From Haloechinothrix aidingensis (GTDB lineage: Bacteria > Actinomycetota > Actinomycetes > Mycobacteriales > Pseudonocardiaceae), in contig NZ_JACCKD010000002.1 of the NCBI RefSeq assembly GCF_013450155.1, positions 424,531-488,530 of the forward strand: DNA of 64,000 nt, read 5' to 3'. The notes below the pieces were generated by a model, which was not told where the DNA came from, did no database searches, and saw only the letters and a list, made by a program, of their open reading frames with translations. Made by a program: the position numbers and the translations under genes. This document shows positions 47,150-55,281 of the stretch, one piece after another; within the stretch, counting starts at the first letter, position 1; each line of letters opens with the position of its first letter.

Positions 47150-47897
47150 CCTGCGCGCGGCCTGCCATCCGGACTCGGTGCTCGGGCGGGCGAGCGGTGA
47201 GCACTGGGCAGGGCGCCTGTACATGCGGAACCTGTCGCTGTACCTGACGCGTGCGCTGCTGCCCACGCCGATCACCCCCAACGGGGTCACATGGCTGATG
47301 ATCGGTAGTGGTTTGCTCGCGGCCGGGCTACTGGGGTTTCCGTACCTGTGGGCCGCCGTCCTCGCGTTCGTGCTGATCCAGCTGCAGCTGCTGTTCGACT
47401 GCAGCGACGGGGAGATCGCCCGGTGGCGCGGCACGAGCAGCCCCGCCGGGGTCTATCTCGACCGCATCGGCCATTTCTCCACCGACGCCGCCCTTGTCGC
47501 CGCACTCGGTGTGCGGGCGGACGGTGGGTACTCCTCCATCGGCGGGTGGACGACGCTGGGCCTGGCCACGGCGTTGCTCGTGCTGATGATCAAGTCCGAG
47601 ACCGAGCTCGTGCATGTCGCCCGCGCACACGCCGGGCGCGCCTTGCTGGCCGATGACGAGACGGTCATGCGCAAACGCGGCTTGCGCAACCTGCGCCAGC
47701 TCGTCAACTACGTGCCCTTCCACCGCCTGCTCCTCGCGATCGAGCTCAGCATGCTCGCCCTGATCGCCGCCGTCGCCGACGCTGTGCTCGGCTCCCTGAC
47801 CGGTACCCGCATCCTGCTGGTCGCGCTGGTCCCGATCGCCATCATCGTGGTGATCGGCCACCTCGTCAGCGTCCTGACGTCGAGGAGGTTGCGCTGA
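47121..47897 (+). CDS. CDP-alcohol phosphotransferase with a substituted fourth Asp
   Basis: 258 residues, about six transmembrane helices. The CDP-alcohol phosphotransferase motif reads DCSDGEIAR, then Gly-x3-Asp-x3-His: Asp93, Asp96, Asp114 and His118, where His replaces the usual fourth Asp. That Asp is considered the catalytic base in the family, so this is a variant or specialised member. ATG at 47121 with AGGAAG seven bases upstream; it overlaps the dehydrogenase gene by 29 bases. Second such enzyme in the operon, suggesting two successive phosphotransfers or a heteromeric pair. Confidence 0.83.
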   Translation: MHSLKPSIADLRAACHPDSVLGRASGEHWAGRLYMRNLSLYLTRALLPTPITPNGVTWLMIGSGLLAAGLLGFPYLWAAVLAFVLIQLQLLFDCSDGEIARWRGTSSPAGVYLDRIGHFSTDAALVAALGVRADGGYSSIGGWTTLGLATALLVLMIKSETELVHVARAHAGRALLADDETVMRKRGLRNLRQLVNYVPFHRLLLAIELSMLALIAAVADAVLGSLTGTRILLVALVPIAIIVVIGHLVSVLTSRRLR

Positions 47898-48757
47898 TGA
47901 ACGCTATCAGCTGCATCGTGCTCACCCAGAACAAGCGACCGGACAACTTGCGGCGCGGGGTGGAATCGCTGCTGCAGCAGCAAGGCGTGACCACCGACAT
48001 CATCGTCGTGGGTAACGGGGTCACCCCGGAGGGGCTGGACGAGAACATCCGCGTCATGACCCTGCCGGAGAACGTCGGCATTCCCGGCGGCCGCAACGCG
48101 GGAATCAGCAAGGGAGCCGGCGACCTCGTGTTCTTCCTCGACGACGACGCGTTCCTGGACGGCAAGGAGTTCCTCGAACGCGCGGCGGCGATGTTCAAGG
48201 ACGACCCGTCGCTCGGCCTCGTGCAGCCCCGGGTGCGTGACCCCGATGGCATGCCGACGCCGCGGCGCTTCGTCCCCCGGCTGCTTATCGGTGACCCGGA
48301 CCGGGGCGGCGACGTCGTGAACGTGTGGGAAGGGGCGTGTGTCGCCAGGCGGGACGCGCTCGAGTCCGCGGGCGCCTGGCCCGAGGAGTTCTTCTACATG
48401 CACGAGGGGATCGACCTGAGCTGGCGCGTGATGGACGCCGGCTACGCGGTTCGCTACTGCACCGAGATATGCGCCTACCACTCCGCGGTGCCCCCCGAGC
48501 GTCACCCGCAGGGGCGCTACATGAGCGCGCGCAACCGCGTCTGGCTCGCCAAGCGCAACCTCCCGGCCGTCCTGGGGGCGATCTACATCCTGGCGTGGTT
48601 CCTGATCGACACCACACGGCTGCGCAACCTGACGATCTTTCGCCAGCACCTGCGCGGCTACTACGACGGGCTGCGCCTTCCGTGCGCGAAACGGTCGCCG
48701 ATCAGCTGGAACACGATCCTGCGCATGGCCAGGCTGGGCCGCCCGCCGATCATCTGA
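47897..48757 (+). CDS. GT2-family glycosyltransferase
   Basis: 286 residues, GT-A fold. Starts ISCIVLTQNKRPDNL and has ENVGIPGGRNAGI near residue 60 and the metal-binding FFLDDDAFL (DXD) near 78. The acceptor-side motif is FFYMHEGIDLSWRV near residue 165. A C-terminal hydrophobic segment (LGAIYILAWFLIDTTRL, about 228-245) suggests membrane association. Its ATG shares a base with the upstream stop. Last gene of the operon; similar to rhamnosyl/galactofuranosyl-type polymer transferases, but the sugar is not assignable. Confidence 0.88.
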   Translation: MNAISCIVLTQNKRPDNLRRGVESLLQQQGVTTDIIVVGNGVTPEGLDENIRVMTLPENVGIPGGRNAGISKGAGDLVFFLDDDAFLDGKEFLERAAAMFKDDPSLGLVQPRVRDPDGMPTPRRFVPRLLIGDPDRGGDVVNVWEGACVARRDALESAGAWPEEFFYMHEGIDLSWRVMDAGYAVRYCTEICAYHSAVPPERHPQGRYMSARNRVWLAKRNLPAVLGAIYILAWFLIDTTRLRNLTIFRQHLRGYYDGLRLPCAKRSPISWNTILRMARLGRPPII

Positions 48758-48780
48758 CGGGCGGCCGGGCGCACGTTCAG

Positions 48781-48812
48781 GCGAGCGAATCCGGCGCGTC
48801 GGATCCGCTCGC
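48781..48812. terminator. Bidirectional terminator between GT2 and penicillin-acylase-family gene
   Basis: Stem of 12 out of 13 pairs (48781-48793 with 48800-48812, one mismatch) with a 6-base loop between convergent stops at 48757 and 48855. Confidence 0.6.
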
Positions 48813-48854
48813 GGCGGACCCGACGGTCCTCGGTGCCGGTCGCTCGCACCGGTT

Positions 48855-51623
48855 CTACCGCCCCGACGTCAGCTGCACGACCTGCTGGAACGTCGGCCGG
48901 TTCTGCCAGTCGATGTCCCGGACGCCCACGACGCCGGCGCGGACCGAACGGATGCTGTCGATGCTCTTGTCGTAGGTCAGCTCAGCCACGGCAGCGCCGT
49001 CCTGACGGTCCCGGACACGCTCGATGGCCCCGGCCAGCGAGTCACGCAACGTAGAGCGGCACTCCTCGAGCGAGCCGTCACCGCAGTACGAGCGGTGCCA
49101 GCGATCCTGGACCGGCTCGCCGAGCAGCTGGCGCAGGTCCTTGTTGACATAGCTGTACCAGGCTCCGGTCCACGTCGATCCCTGGCCGTGCCGGGGATGG
49201 TTGTCCAGCTCCTTGGGCAGCTCGCCGACCAGCTCTCCCAGCCCGCCGCGGAGCACGTCCTCGGCGACGCCGCCGGTGCCGGACTCCCACCATTCGTCGA
49301 AGACGGCGATCGCCGCCTGGTGCGAGTACGCGCCGTCGCGGTCCCGGTCCTCGCGGTGCGCGCCGTCCTCCAGCCACGCACGCAGCAACGTGGTCGCCTC
49401 CGCTGTACCGGGGTCGTCGCCGAGCGCGTCGAGCAGGTGCGGCAGTGTGTAGCGGGCCCGCACGTCCACGGTCGCCGCGTCCTGTACCGCCGCTGTCAGC
49501 GACTCGGGCGTGACGTCGCGCTGCTCGACCATCGGCTCGATGCGGTCGGACAGGGCCTGGCTGCGGTGCACGCTCCCGTAGCCCCACTGGTCGTCGGCCG
49601 CCGCGAAGTCGATCGCCTGCTTGTTGTTCCAGTTGATCAAGTAGCCGGACGGCGGGTTGACCTGCTGCACGTGCCGGTCGAATGGCTCGAATCCCTGCCA
49701 GCCGAACTCGTCGTCGCCCCAGCGCGGCAGGTCGAACTCGACCCCGTCGGCACGTTTCGGCAGCAGCCCGGACCCGAAGTGGGCTATGTCGCTGTCGTCG
49801 GCGTAGAACCAGTTGAACGTGTAGTCGATCCCGTGCATCGCCTCCTGGAACGACTCGGCATCGCGAACGTAGTCGGGGTCGTTCGCCCGCATGAAGCCGA
49901 CTGCCGAGTCGACCTCATGGTTGTAGGTGCTGCGCTGCGAGACGATCGCCACGGGCTCGCCGTCCACCGTCGTTCTCAGCTGCACGATCCCGCGGTGGGT
50001 GCGCAGCACGAGGAACTCCAGATGCCGGGGAGCCTGCGGGGCTGTCGCGTTCGGAAGCGCCGTCTGCTCATGTGTTCGCGAGTCCATCGGCACGCACTCA
50101 CCGTCGCGGACGTACGCCTCGGACTCCACCGTCGGCTCGGAGCCGTCCATCTCGCACAGTCGCTCGACGACGGTGTCGACGTTGTCGCTGTTGGAGCTCG
50201 TCGCCGACCAGGCGTAGTCCATCCCCCGGCCGATCTGCACGAACAGGTGCGTGCCTGCGAAGGCGACGCCGCGCGCCTTGATGCCCGGCCCGTTCAGCAC
50301 CTGCTCGGTCCACAGCTGCGGGGCGAAGTACCCGGTCTGCGGGCCGAAGACCGCTGCGGGGTGGCCGTCACGGGTGTGATCCGCGCCGACGAGCGCGGCA
50401 TTGCTCATCGCCCGGCCCGCCCGGTTCAGATCGATCGGCCCCCATGGCGTGTCCAGCTGACCGGGGAGCCCGGTCGTCTCGCCCGTCGTCAGGTCGTCGA
50501 GAGCCGGCAGCTCGCTCTCGCCGACGAGCGCGCCGGAACCGGGCGCGGTCGCGGCGGGGTCGAGGTCGGGAAGCGCCACCCCCGGCAACGACGGATCGAG
50601 CCCCTCATCGCCACCGTAGGGAAACTTCCTGTCCACAGTCACCGGAGCCTCCGCGTCCTCCTTGGCGCGCAGGTCGTCGTAGACGTCACGAGCCTCCTCC
50701 TCGCCGAGACGCTCACGCAGCTTCTGGAACCACATCGCGTTGCCGTACTCGGCACCCCCGCCCTTGCCGAAGATGCCGCCGACGAGCGAAGCGATGTAGA
50801 CGACGTCGGCGCGAGTCCACTCCTCCGGCTTCTTCTGCAGCGCGGCGTACTCGACCGGGCAGTCGGGGCCGGTCGGCTGCAGTCCCGGACACATCTCCTC
50901 CTGCGCCGCGTTGATGCCATCGACGAACGCGTCGGCGGCATCCAGCAGGCGCTGCCCCTCCTCGCCGTACCGCCCCGCGACGGCGGCTAGCTGGTCCTCC
51001 GCTTCCTCCGGGGTGTACGGGGCGAGCCGGAGCTGCTGCTGATCCATCGCGATATTGCCGTCGGTCGGGCCGAGGAACTCCGCCGAGCGCGCCGCGCCCG
51101 CGTGCCTGAGCACGTCCATCAGGAACATCCGGTCCAACGTGCCGGCGTAACCGGCGCCCCAGGACACGTCCTTATCGGTGTTGCCGTCGATATGCGGCAC
51201 GCCGTCGCCGTCCCAGGTGATGGTCAGGTCGTGGCGGCCGGGGAAGGTCTGCCGTGGCCGCGACCACTCGCTTTCCGGCGGGGCGGTGAACGTCGCCTGC
51301 TTGTAGAAGTCGGTGAGGTCGGAACCGCTGATCTCCTCGGGGGTGAGCGTGTTCAGCTCGTCATACGGCTCCAGCTGGTCACCGACGTTGCTCGGGGTGC
51401 TCGCATCGGCGTTGCGGTTCTCCGGGTCGTTGGCCAAGACCTCGGCCAGCTCGGCCGGGGTCGTCGTTCCCGCCTGCCCCGGCGGCATGATGTTCAACGC
51501 CGTGCCGTAGTCATCCGCCGGGTCGGGCACGGACGGCCCGGTCTGGGCGAGCGCCCCGGTGACCGGACCACTGACTGTCAGAACCGACGCCGTCAGGACG
51601 GCGAGAGACCGAGACGCGCGCAC
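48855..51623 (-). CDS. Secreted penicillin-acylase-family N-terminal nucleophile hydrolase
   Basis: 922 residues with a Sec signal peptide (MRASRSLAVLTASVLTVSG, cleavage near ALA-Q at about 26). Ntn-hydrolase precursor: a ~380-residue alpha chain, a spacer and a beta chain starting at Ser407 in the sequence RAMSNAALVG, the self-cleavage nucleophile. The beta-chain strand AAVFGPQTGYFAPQ replaces the NDPHL loop of classical penicillin acylases, and the Asn nucleophile-stabilising region NWNNKQA is near residue 662. Members cleave N-acyl amides, including acyl-homoserine lactones and beta-lactams. The substrate is unknown. GTG start with GGGAGGT. Confidence 0.9.
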   Translation of the reverse strand: MRASRSLAVLTASVLTVSGPVTGALAQTGPSVPDPADDYGTALNIMPPGQAGTTTPAELAEVLANDPENRNADASTPSNVGDQLEPYDELNTLTPEEISGSDLTDFYKQATFTAPPESEWSRPRQTFPGRHDLTITWDGDGVPHIDGNTDKDVSWGAGYAGTLDRMFLMDVLRHAGAARSAEFLGPTDGNIAMDQQQLRLAPYTPEEAEDQLAAVAGRYGEEGQRLLDAADAFVDGINAAQEEMCPGLQPTGPDCPVEYAALQKKPEEWTRADVVYIASLVGGIFGKGGGAEYGNAMWFQKLRERLGEEEARDVYDDLRAKEDAEAPVTVDRKFPYGGDEGLDPSLPGVALPDLDPAATAPGSGALVGESELPALDDLTTGETTGLPGQLDTPWGPIDLNRAGRAMSNAALVGADHTRDGHPAAVFGPQTGYFAPQLWTEQVLNGPGIKARGVAFAGTHLFVQIGRGMDYAWSATSSNSDNVDTVVERLCEMDGSEPTVESEAYVRDGECVPMDSRTHEQTALPNATAPQAPRHLEFLVLRTHRGIVQLRTTVDGEPVAIVSQRSTYNHEVDSAVGFMRANDPDYVRDAESFQEAMHGIDYTFNWFYADDSDIAHFGSGLLPKRADGVEFDLPRWGDDEFGWQGFEPFDRHVQQVNPPSGYLINWNNKQAIDFAAADDQWGYGSVHRSQALSDRIEPMVEQRDVTPESLTAAVQDAATVDVRARYTLPHLLDALGDDPGTAEATTLLRAWLEDGAHREDRDRDGAYSHQAAIAVFDEWWESGTGGVAEDVLRGGLGELVGELPKELDNHPRHGQGSTWTGAWYSYVNKDLRQLLGEPVQDRWHRSYCGDGSLEECRSTLRDSLAGAIERVRDRQDGAAVAELTYDKSIDSIRSVRAGVVGVRDIDWQNRPTFQQVVQLTSGR

Positions 51624-51701
51624 GCTACCTCCCTTGAAAGCGATTCACGTTTCCCAACGAGCCCTCCCGCCCGGGGTGACGGGATCCGAGGTCGTGATCG
51701 C

Positions 51702-51733
51702 GCGCGGTCGCGACCTGCCGGGCGCGACCGCGC
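51702..51733 (-). terminator. Terminator after the AmiC-like gene
   Basis: Perfect 11-bp stem GCGCGGTCGCG/CGCGACCGCGC (51702-51712 with 51723-51733), directly after the AmiC-like stop at 51735. Confidence 0.65.
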
Positions 51734-51734
51734 C

Positions 51735-52850
51735 TCAGGGCGGTACCGGGGACAGCTCGGCGAGCACGTCGAACTGCAGACCGTCCGCCTTCGCCAGGTA
51801 GATACGTTGATCGAGGTGGTGCCCGCTCAACCGGACCTCGCCTCGCGGGCCGCCGTAGGACACGGAGTCGGCGACCGAGCAGAGCTCGCCCACCCCGAGC
51901 CCGTCGGCCTGCCGCGTGAGAGCCGACAGCAACCGCACACCCTCGTAGCAGGACTCGCCCATGCTGTTGAGCAGCGGGGCCTCGGGGCCGAAGTGCGCGG
52001 TATAGCGCCCCACGAAGTCCAGCGTCTCCGGGGTGGCCGCGGCGGGGAAGAAGCCGGAGGCGGTATAGATTCCCCTCGTGGCGCCGGCACCGCTGGCCAC
52101 CAGCATGTTCTCCTCCATGAGAGGACTCAGCCGTACCAGCGACGAGTCGAGCCCGGCGCGGGCGAACGCGCGGTTGAACCGCACCGCGTCGTTGCCGACG
52201 AGGAACATGAGTACCCCCTGCGCGCCACTGCGCTCGATGCGGCGTAGCGGCTCGGCGAAGTCGTCCGTGCCCAGCCCGACGTAGATCTCGTCGCAGATCC
52301 GCACCCCGCACCTGCGCGCGTAGCGGTGAGCCGCTGCCGCGGACCCTCTGGGCCATACGTAGTCGTCGCCGACGACGCACCAGCGGCGCACCCCCAGCTC
52401 CTCGGCCATCCACCGGAGGGAGGGCAGCAGCTGACGCCCCGGCGTCTCACCGGTCAGGAACACGCCGGGTGTACGCTCCCCGCCCTCGTAGAGCGGTGTG
52501 TACACGTACGGGATCCGGCTCGCGATCCGCGGCGCGACGACCTCGCGCACCGCCGAGATATGCCAGCCGGTCACGGCATCGATGGCACCGGCGGACGTGA
52601 GGACGTCGAGCTCGTCGGCGACGCGTTCCGGCGCCGCACCCCCGTCGACCACGACGAGACGCAGTTCCCGCCCCAGCACACCGGCACCGGCGTTGATCTC
52701 CTCGACCGCCAGCTCGGCACACGCCTCGCACGAGGGGCCGAATATCCCCTCCGGCCCCTGGAGCGGAATGACCAGCGCGACCTGCATGGTCTCCAGCTCA
52801 GAAGCGGGTGACCTGGATGCTCGCTCGAGCGAGGGTGAAGTCGGCTCCAT
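51735..52850 (-). CDS. AmiC-like amide-sensing periplasmic-binding-fold protein (cytoplasmic)
   Basis: 371 residues with a type I periplasmic binding fold. Starts QVALVIPLQGPEGIFGPSCEACAELAVEEI near residue 23 and has VTGWHISAVREVVAP near 92 and GESCYEGVRLL near 298. It has neither signal peptide nor lipobox, so it is likely cytoplasmic, as is Pseudomonas AmiC, the amide-responsive regulator. ATG at 52848-52850 with GGGAG upstream. Divergent from a MarR gene and near formamidase and AmiS genes, the arrangement of the M. smegmatis acetamidase regulators. Could be a transporter binding protein, but no permease genes are adjacent. Confidence 0.82.
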   Translation of the reverse strand: MEPTSPSLERASRSPASELETMQVALVIPLQGPEGIFGPSCEACAELAVEEINAGAGVLGRELRLVVVDGGAAPERVADELDVLTSAGAIDAVTGWHISAVREVVAPRIASRIPYVYTPLYEGGERTPGVFLTGETPGRQLLPSLRWMAEELGVRRWCVVGDDYVWPRGSAAAAHRYARRCGVRICDEIYVGLGTDDFAEPLRRIERSGAQGVLMFLVGNDAVRFNRAFARAGLDSSLVRLSPLMEENMLVASGAGATRGIYTASGFFPAAATPETLDFVGRYTAHFGPEAPLLNSMGESCYEGVRLLSALTRQADGLGVGELCSVADSVSYGGPRGEVRLSGHHLDQRIYLAKADGLQFDVLAELSPVPP

Positions 52851-52907
52851 GGATGGACTCCCATCCTCCGGCGCACGGTCGGGTGTCACTACTTCCGCCA
52901 GCAATCA

Positions 52908-52933
52908 TTTATAGTGACTCAGACAGTAGTCAC
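52908..52933. promoter_or_regulatory. Overlapping divergent amiC/marR promoters with operator
   Basis: TATAGT (52910-52915, plus) and TATAAA (52913-52908, minus) are overlapping face-to-face -10 hexamers. An inverted repeat GTGACT-N8-AGTCAC (52914-52933) covers the plus-strand start site. It is a probable MarR operator controlling both directions. The -35 elements are poor. Confidence 0.55.
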
Positions 52934-52951
52934 AGCCGGACATGAGGCGCA

Positions 52952-53377
52952 ATGATCGCACGCGTAGGTTGGCAGCTCGCCGAGCTGCTCAGCCGTGCCG
53001 AGCACGAGGTGTCCCAGCGCCTGGCCACTGCGCTGGACGCGGAAGGGCTGACGCTGAACCAGTGGCGCGTCCTGTCGCACCTGGCCGACGGCGCAGGGCA
53101 CACGATGAGCGACATCGCCGACCACGCGATGCTGCCTCCGGCTACCCTCACGCGCGTCATCGACCGCCTCGTCGAGGTGAACCTGATCTACCGCAGGGGT
53201 GACATCGGCGATCGCAGGCGCGTACTCGTCTACCTCTCCACACGGGGACGCAACCTGCATCGCACTCTCGCCGCGACACTCGAGCGGGAGGAAGAAGCGC
53301 TGACCGCCGCCCTCGGCGATCAGGAGAAGGAACTGCTCGGCGAGCTCCTGGAGCGCCTCACCGCACGCGGGCGCTGA
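52952..53377 (+). CDS. MarR-family transcriptional regulator (AmiA-like by context)
   Basis: 141 residues. Winged-helix DNA-binding domain about residues 30-100: LNQWRVLSHLADGAGHTMSDIADHAMLPPATLTRVIDRLV, then the wing RRGDIGDRRRVLVYLS. In M. smegmatis a MarR-like protein, AmiA, represses the acetamidase operon; the divergent AmiC-like gene and the downstream amidase suggest the same job here. ATG with GAGGCGCA upstream. A new promoter lies between it and fmdB, so it is probably transcribed separately. Confidence 0.88.
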   Translation: MIARVGWQLAELLSRAEHEVSQRLATALDAEGLTLNQWRVLSHLADGAGHTMSDIADHAMLPPATLTRVIDRLVEVNLIYRRGDIGDRRRVLVYLSTRGRNLHRTLAATLEREEEALTAALGDQEKELLGELLERLTARGR

Positions 53378-53456
53378 CCTCGCTCCTTTCCCGGGCGACC
53401 GCACGCCCCCTCCCCGGACCCCACCGGTTCCACCGGCACGTACACGAGCACGATGC

Positions 53457-53494
53457 TTGACTATTAGTTCCTATCGGATTAGTTTCATATGAAA
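53457..53494 (+). promoter_or_regulatory. Amide-operon promoter with palindrome at the start site
   Basis: TTGACT (53457-53462), 17-base spacer and TAGTTT (53480-53485). A perfect 12-bp palindrome TTTCATATGAAA (53483-53494) overlaps the -10 end and the start site. It is a candidate operator for the MarR/AmiC pair. The local AT content is markedly higher than around it. Confidence 0.65.
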
Positions 53495-53521
53495 TCATTG
53501 CAATCTGAAGGGACTGAGCGG

Positions 53522-53851
53522 ATGCCGAGCTACGAGTTCCACTGCCCGGACTGCGGGATCGTGCAACGTTTCCATCGCATGGGTGCGGCACCGGCGACGG
53601 AGACCTGCCCGCACTGCGGCACCGGGGCACCACGCGTCTTCAGCGCCCCCTTGCTGTCCCGGACCTCCGGGCGGCTGCGGTCGGTGCGGGAACGAGCCGA
53701 GGAAAGCGGCGACAACCCCGCGATCACCCACCGCCGACCGGATCGGCAGCGCAACGACCGGCACCAGCCTCCGGAACTGGCGCGGCTGGTCGGCAAGAAG
53801 GCCGCGAGCGAGCTACGGCAGGCCCGGCATCCGGCGAGCCCCTCCCGCTAA
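53522..53851 (+). CDS. FmdB-family zinc-ribbon protein
   Basis: 109 residues. N-terminal zinc ribbon MPSYEFHCPDCG with a second CPHCG knuckle near residue 30, followed by an RF-SAPLLSRTSGR stretch and a basic disordered tail. FmdB proteins accompany formamidase genes and are thought to regulate or assist them. ATG at 53522 with AAGGGA nine bases upstream; an ATG at 53489 falls in the promoter palindrome and is not the start. First gene of the amide operon. Confidence 0.88.
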   Translation: MPSYEFHCPDCGIVQRFHRMGAAPATETCPHCGTGAPRVFSAPLLSRTSGRLRSVRERAEESGDNPAITHRRPDRQRNDRHQPPELARLVGKKAASELRQARHPASPSR

Positions 53852-53914
53852 CCCCGCCACACCGGCAGGGAACACACCCACCCTCCGCGACACACCGAAC
53901 GAAGAGAGGCCGAT

Positions 53915-55168
53915 ATGCCTGACGTGGTTTTCAGCGTGGATCAGTCGAGAAGCATGACCGAGCAGGACGTTCCCGGGCACAACCGGTGGCATCCGGACAT
54001 CCCTGCCGCCGTGGAGGTCCGGCCGGGGCAGGAGTTCCGCGTGGAATGTCGTGAGTGGACCGACGGGCAGATTCGCAACAACGACTCGGCCAACGACGTA
54101 CGGGATATCGGGTTGGATCGTTGCCACATGCTCAGCGGCCCCATCTCGGTGCACGGAGCCGAACCCGGCGACCTGCTCGTCATCGACATCCTGGATCTGG
54201 GTCCGGTCCCCCAGGAGTCGGGTCCCGCGGCCGGGCAGGGCTGGGGGTACACGGGCGTGTTCTCCAAGGCGAACGGCGGCGGGTTCCTCACCGACTACTA
54301 CCCGGACGCGCTCAAGGCCATCTGGGACTTCCACGGGCAGCAAGCCACATCCCGGCACCTGCCTGGGATCAGGTACACCGGAATCACCCATCCCGGCCTG
54401 TTCGGCACCGCCCCCTCAGCGGAGCTGCTCGCCAAGTGGAACCAGCGCGAGCGCGACCTCATCGCCACCGACCCCAGCCGCGTGCCGCCGCTGGCGCTGC
54501 CTCCCAACACGTCGGACGCTCTCGCGGGCACGTTGCGTCCCGGCTCGGCCGAGTTCGACCGGGTGGCCGGTGAAGGCGCGCGGACGGTACCGGCACGGGA
54601 GAACGGCGGCAACCACGACATCAAGAACTTCACACGGGGGTCGCGCATCTTCTACCCGGTCTTCGTCCCCGGGGCGAAGTTCTCGGGCGGCGACCTTCAC
54701 TTCAGCCAGGGTGACGGGGAGATCACCTTCTGCGGCGCCATCGAGATGGGTGGCTATATCGACTTCGCGGTCGACGTGATCAAGGGCGGCATGGACACGT
54801 ACGGCATCACGACGAACCCCGTCTTCATGCCGGGCAACGTCGAACCCCGTTACTCCGAGTTCCTGACGTTCATCGGGGTCTCCGTCGAGCACGACTCGAA
54901 CACGAACCACTACATGGACGCCACCATCGCCTACCGCAACGCCTGCCTGAACGCCATCGAGTACCTCAAGACGTTCGGTTACACCGGCGAGCAGGCTTAC
55001 CTGCTGCTCGGCTCGGCTCCGATCGAAGGGCGGATCAGCGGCGTCGTCGACATCCCGAACGCCTGCTGCTCGCTGTACCTGCCGACGGCGATTTTCGACT
55101 TCGACGTCCGGCCGTCCGCCTCCGGGCCGGTACGCGCCGACCGTGGCCAGGCCGCGGTGAGCTCGTAG
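53915..55168 (+). CDS. fmdA: Formamidase/acetamidase (FmdA/AmiE family)
   Basis: 417 residues. Hydrolyses short aliphatic amides (formamide, acetamide) to the acid and ammonia. FmdA/AmdA family features: PGHNRWHPDIPAAVEVRPGQEF near residue 20, the metal-binding GGNHDIKNFTRGS near 230 and DLHFSQGDGEITFCGAIEM near 260. The C-terminal region has NHYMDATIAYRNACLNAIEYLK. It belongs to the same family as M. smegmatis acetamidase. Translated after an AGAGAGG ribosome site. Operon partners FmdB upstream and AmiS/UreI downstream. Confidence 0.93.
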   Translation: MPDVVFSVDQSRSMTEQDVPGHNRWHPDIPAAVEVRPGQEFRVECREWTDGQIRNNDSANDVRDIGLDRCHMLSGPISVHGAEPGDLLVIDILDLGPVPQESGPAAGQGWGYTGVFSKANGGGFLTDYYPDALKAIWDFHGQQATSRHLPGIRYTGITHPGLFGTAPSAELLAKWNQRERDLIATDPSRVPPLALPPNTSDALAGTLRPGSAEFDRVAGEGARTVPARENGGNHDIKNFTRGSRIFYPVFVPGAKFSGGDLHFSQGDGEITFCGAIEMGGYIDFAVDVIKGGMDTYGITTNPVFMPGNVEPRYSEFLTFIGVSVEHDSNTNHYMDATIAYRNACLNAIEYLKTFGYTGEQAYLLLGSAPIEGRISGVVDIPNACCSLYLPTAIFDFDVRPSASGPVRADRGQAAVSS

Positions 55169-55281
55169 CACACCAGCGCGCCGGTGGGGAACGCCCGGCA
55201 CACCGCCACCTCCCCACCGGTGCGCACCACCTCGCCGCGCGGTGCCCGCCGCCGGCACGTACTCCCCGGGAGAAGAACACC

